Source of the DNA: an uncultured Clostridia bacterium
GTDB taxonomy: Bacteria; Bacillota; Clostridia; Christensenellales; Borkfalkiaceae
Assembly: GCA_947627125.1 (NCBI GenBank)
Contig: CANQUY010000026.1
Span: forward strand, 1 to 15,887
Direction of reading: 5' to 3'
DNA length: 15,887 bases
Below are positions 13,892-15,887 of this stretch, piece by piece (the stretch's first letter is position 1; each line of letters opens with the position of its first letter). A model generated the notes under the pieces. It saw only the letters and a program-made list of their open reading frames with translations. It searched no databases and was not told the DNA's origin. Position numbers and translations under genes: made by a program.

Positions 13892-14667
13892 TCTATTTTT
13901 ATGACGGTACAAAGGAAGCATTTCTGACGGCGCTTGCCCTTTCCTTCCACGACGGGGAGCCCTTTCTCACGTCGGGAAACAAACAGCTTGTCCTCGGGCA
14001 GGAGTCGGTGTTCGTGCGCACGGACGTTGAACGTGCCAAAAAAATCGAGGCGCGGCTTTTATCCTTCGACAAGGACTGCATGGGCGACCTCGACACCATT
14101 CTGCGGAGCGGAGAGCCGAACAAGGACAACATTGCGCTGGCCTATTTCCGCCTGATCGCAGAAAAAAAGCGTCCCGTGCGCATGATGCTCAGCGAAGACG
14201 CCGCCCTTGCCGCGGATGAATGTATGCGGCGGGTGGGATTTGAAATTCACCGTTTCCACGGCTTTGTGCGCTTTCTTGCGACGGCGAGCGGGGCTCTCTA
14301 CGCCCCCGTTTCTCCCGATAACGACATCTGCGACCTGCTCGTGCCCCATTTCCGCGCCCGCATGCCCAAGATCCCCTTTGTCATTCACGACGTCAAGCGC
14401 AAAAAGGCGGCTGTCTACGACGGGGAAAACACCTTTCTCGCGCCCCTCGGGGAGGCGGAAGTCGTCCTCGCCGCAGACGAGATGCAGTGGCAGAATCTGT
14501 GGAAGAAATATTACAACAGTGTTAACATTCCGTCGCGCGAACGGCTCAAACAGATGCGGGGGTACATGCCCGTGCGGTATTGGAAATTCATGCCTGAGAA
14601 ACAGCGGCCCGATGACGGCGAAGAAGACCAAGGTGCTCCCTCTCCTCCTTCAAAACGGCGAAAATGA
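13888..14667 (+). CDS. DUF4130 protein (TIGR03915-like), radical SAM partner without UDG domain
   Basis: Probable DNA-metabolism protein of 259 residues, coupled to the radical SAM gene by ATGA with GGGGG just upstream. Conserved family stretches are MIYFYDGTKEAFLTAL (1-16), the HRFHGFVRF motif (121-129), ALYAPVSPDNDICDLLVPHF (136-155), PFVIHD (163-168) and WQNLWKKYYNSVNI (201-214), ending with MPVRYWKFMPE (227-237). In many bacteria this protein is fused to a C-terminal uracil-DNA glycosylase domain; here nothing follows except a charged tail (RPDDGEEDQGAP, then KRRK). That tail is read from DNA antisense to the ferritin-like gene, so it may be a late extension. The UDG, if needed, must come from another locus. 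Function is inferred from family association. Confidence 0.9.
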   Translation: MIYFYDGTKEAFLTALALSFHDGEPFLTSGNKQLVLGQESVFVRTDVERAKKIEARLLSFDKDCMGDLDTILRSGEPNKDNIALAYFRLIAEKKRPVRMMLSEDAALAADECMRRVGFEIHRFHGFVRFLATASGALYAPVSPDNDICDLLVPHFRARMPKIPFVIHDVKRKKAAVYDGENTFLAPLGEAEVVLAADEMQWQNLWKKYYNSVNIPSRERLKQMRGYMPVRYWKFMPEKQRPDDGEEDQGAPSPPSKRRK

Positions 14668-15067
14668 CATCCGCGGCGGCAGGATTCTCCATCTCCTCGA
14701 GCATGGAGGTGTAGGAATTGACGGAATTTTCCTCCGCGGCAATGTCTGAAATGAGCATTTCCTCCGTTCCCTTGGCATAATTGACGCAGGAAGCGGAGTA
14801 GTAACCCACGGGATAGGGCGGGCAGGCGGTGAACATGGGCGGGGCGCCAAGACGGGTGATGAGCGAACCTATGATCTGCAAATGGCGCATTTCTTCCGCC
14901 GCAATGTGCTGAAAAAGAAGGGAAAGTTCATGCTCTCCCCTCTGCCCTGTGAGTACAGATTGATAAACATATTGAAGTACGGAAGTGAGTTCCCCCTCCC
15001 GCCCCGCATACGCCCGCGTGACGATGCGGAGCGTTTTTGTATCCTCCCCGACGCTCTCTAAAAGCAC
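14588..15067 (-). CDS. Ferritin-like diiron protein (rubrerythrin/Mn-catalase-like)
   Basis: A 159-residue four-helix protein likely to bind two iron or manganese ions and act in metal or peroxide handling in the cytoplasm. The ligand pattern is complete: Glu26 in GELTSVLQYVYQS, E59-x2-H62 in AAEEMRHL, Glu112/113 in IAAEENSVNSY, and E142-x2-H145 in KEEREHLGLL. The linker GAPPMFTACPPYPVGYYS resembles that of small Clostridial ferritin-like proteins. The start is GTG at 15067, with GGGGG seven bases upstream; no ATG start fits, as the first Met is too far inside. No clear promoter was found. It is convergent with the DUF4130 gene and the two overlap by 80 bases, without a terminator between. 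A link to oxygen protection of the neighbouring Fe-S enzyme is possible but unproven. Confidence 0.88.
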   Translation of the reverse strand: MLLESVGEDTKTLRIVTRAYAGREGELTSVLQYVYQSVLTGQRGEHELSLLFQHIAAEEMRHLQIIGSLITRLGAPPMFTACPPYPVGYYSASCVNYAKGTEEMLISDIAAEENSVNSYTSMLEEMENPAAADVIFAVLKEEREHLGLLRRHRAAVSQA

Positions 15068-15132
15068 CCTCGTTCCCCCTTTTTTATCAGGGTATGCGGG
15101 ACTTGCTCTTTTGTGTGAGAAGGTGTGTTTGA

Positions 15133-15163
15133 ATTAAAAATTAAAAATGAAAAATGAAAAATT
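15133..15163. repeat. AT-rich 7-bp tandem repeat
   Basis: ATTAAAA, ATTAAAA, ATGAAAA, ATGAAAA, ATTG: four units of seven bases. It lies about 65 bp upstream of the ferritin-like start and, read on the minus strand, could act as an upstream T-rich promoter element. No coding content. Confidence 0.75.
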
Positions 15164-15206
15164 GTGGTGGGGGGCGGATTTAGAATGACGGCCCCTTAGA
15201 AGGGGC

Positions 15207-15296
15207 GCCGAGGAGTAGCCGCAGCCCAAGACGAGAACGGGAGGCGAGGAGTGGCCGCCGCCCAAGACGAGAACGGGAGCCGAGGAGTAACCGCCG
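15207..15296. repeat. 36-bp tandem repeat, two and a half copies
   Basis: Units start at 15207, 15243 and 15279 with GCCGAGGAGT, GGCGAGGAGT and GCCGAGGAGT; each contains CCCAAGACGAGAACGGGA except the last, which runs into the long-hairpin array. Confidence 0.8.
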
Positions 15297-15822
15297 CGTC
15301 ATTCTGAGAAACGGAGCAGGACGAGAGGACGGGACTTAACCCGAAGAATCTCGCGGCGGTGGTCCGTAAAGCATGCGGCGAGATGCTTCGGTACAGCTCT
15401 TGTAGACTGCGTTCCACTCTCGTTCTCAGCATGACGCCGCCACGTCCCCCGCGTCATTCTGAGAAACGGAGTAGGACGAGAGGACGGGACTTAACCCGAA
15501 GAATCTCGCGGCGGTGGTCCGTAAAGCATGCGGCGAGATGCTTCGGTACAGCTCTTGTAGACTGCGTTTCCACTCTCGTTCTCAGCATGACGCCGCCACG
15601 TCCCCTGCGTCATTCTGAGAAACGGAGTAGGACGAGAGGGCGGGACTTAACCCGAAGAATCTCGCGGCGAAAGTCCGTAAAGCATGCGGTGAGATGTTTC
15701 GGTACAGCTCTTGTAAACTGCGTTATACTCCCCTTCTCAGCATGACGCCGCCACGTCCCCCGCGTCATTCTGAGAAACGGAGTAGGACGAGAGGGCGGGA
15801 CTTAACCCGAAGAATCTCGCGG
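15297..15822 (+). repeat. Tandem array of the long-hairpin repeat, 155-156 bp period
   Basis: CGTCATTCTGAGAAACGGAG starts at 15297, 15452, 15608 and 15763. The first three copies (to 15436, 15592, 15747) are complete, ending CTCAGCATGACG, and are separated by about 15 bases (CCGCCACGTCCCC). The fourth stops after CCGAAGAATCTCGCGG, close to the hairpin tip. The copies differ at a few positions, for instance GTAGACTGCG versus GTAAACTGCG. Orientation equals copies A and B. Confidence 0.88.
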
Positions 15823-15845
15823 GGCTGCCCGAACGAAGTCCCCCT

Positions 15846-15887
15846 CTTGCTTCCCCTCTTAGGGGAAGTACCCGCGCAGCGGGGGAT
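15846..15887. repeat. Composite hairpin element, second copy, cut by window end
   Basis: Exactly the first 42 bases of the element at 12491-12587 (CTTGCTTCCCCTCTTAGGGG onward). It follows GCCCGAACG and a truncated long-hairpin repeat here as well, so the pair appears to be one composite unit. Confidence 0.8.

Noticed and set aside
15297..15822. Possible CRISPR array
   Set aside because: The period is 155 bp with the whole unit conserved and no variable spacers; no cas genes are nearby.

Overview
The window looks like a chromosomal segment of a moderately GC-rich member of the Clostridia, plausibly a gut, Christensenellales-like lineage. The evidence is an oligopeptide ABC transporter with very large extracellular parts, a Gram-positive lipoprotein signal, GGAGG ribosome sites, sigma-A promoters with 17-18 bp spacers, and a radical SAM/DUF4130 DNA-repair pair. 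The taxonomy is inference from gene style only.

Layout. (1) 1-5501, minus strand: an Opp/Dpp-type uptake operon in the order substrate-binding lipoprotein, OppB-like permease, OppC-like permease (cut by the window edge), with a clear promoter and structured leader. The binding-protein gene is broken near 3157-3175. (2) 5502-6164: AT-rich DNA holding a perfect 56-bp palindrome, then two copies of a long-hairpin intergenic repeat. (3) 6160-9958, minus strand: a translationally coupled three-gene operon (OmpR-type regulator, HAMP sensor kinase, unrecognised single-pass membrane protein) with its own promoter and terminator. (4) 9974-10440: a block of intergenic repeats. (5) 10471-12101, minus strand: an AT-richer gene for a coiled-coil membrane protein, interrupted by one in-frame TGA and preceded by a leader that can fold into a pseudoknot touching the Shine-Dalgarno. 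(6) 12160-12587: a second repeat block. (7) 12597-14667, plus strand: a radical SAM protein and its DUF4130 partner, overlapping by ATGA. The promoter is placed so that the transcript would start at the start codon, and it overlaps an SOS-box-like inverted repeat. The radical SAM protein ends with QLSLF, a match to the beta-clamp-binding consensus. (8) 14588-15067, minus strand: a ferritin-like diiron protein whose end overlaps the DUF4130 gene tail to tail. (9) 15133-15887: short tandem repeats and an array of three and a half 155-bp copies of the hairpin repeat.

The most interesting unit is the radical SAM/DUF4130 operon, because three independent sequence features (clamp motif, SOS-like operator, leaderless start) point to replication-linked DNA repair. 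The repeat family is the second theme: it fills the gaps between transcription units and never occurs inside an operon. No tRNA, rRNA, CRISPR array, transposase or phage gene was seen.
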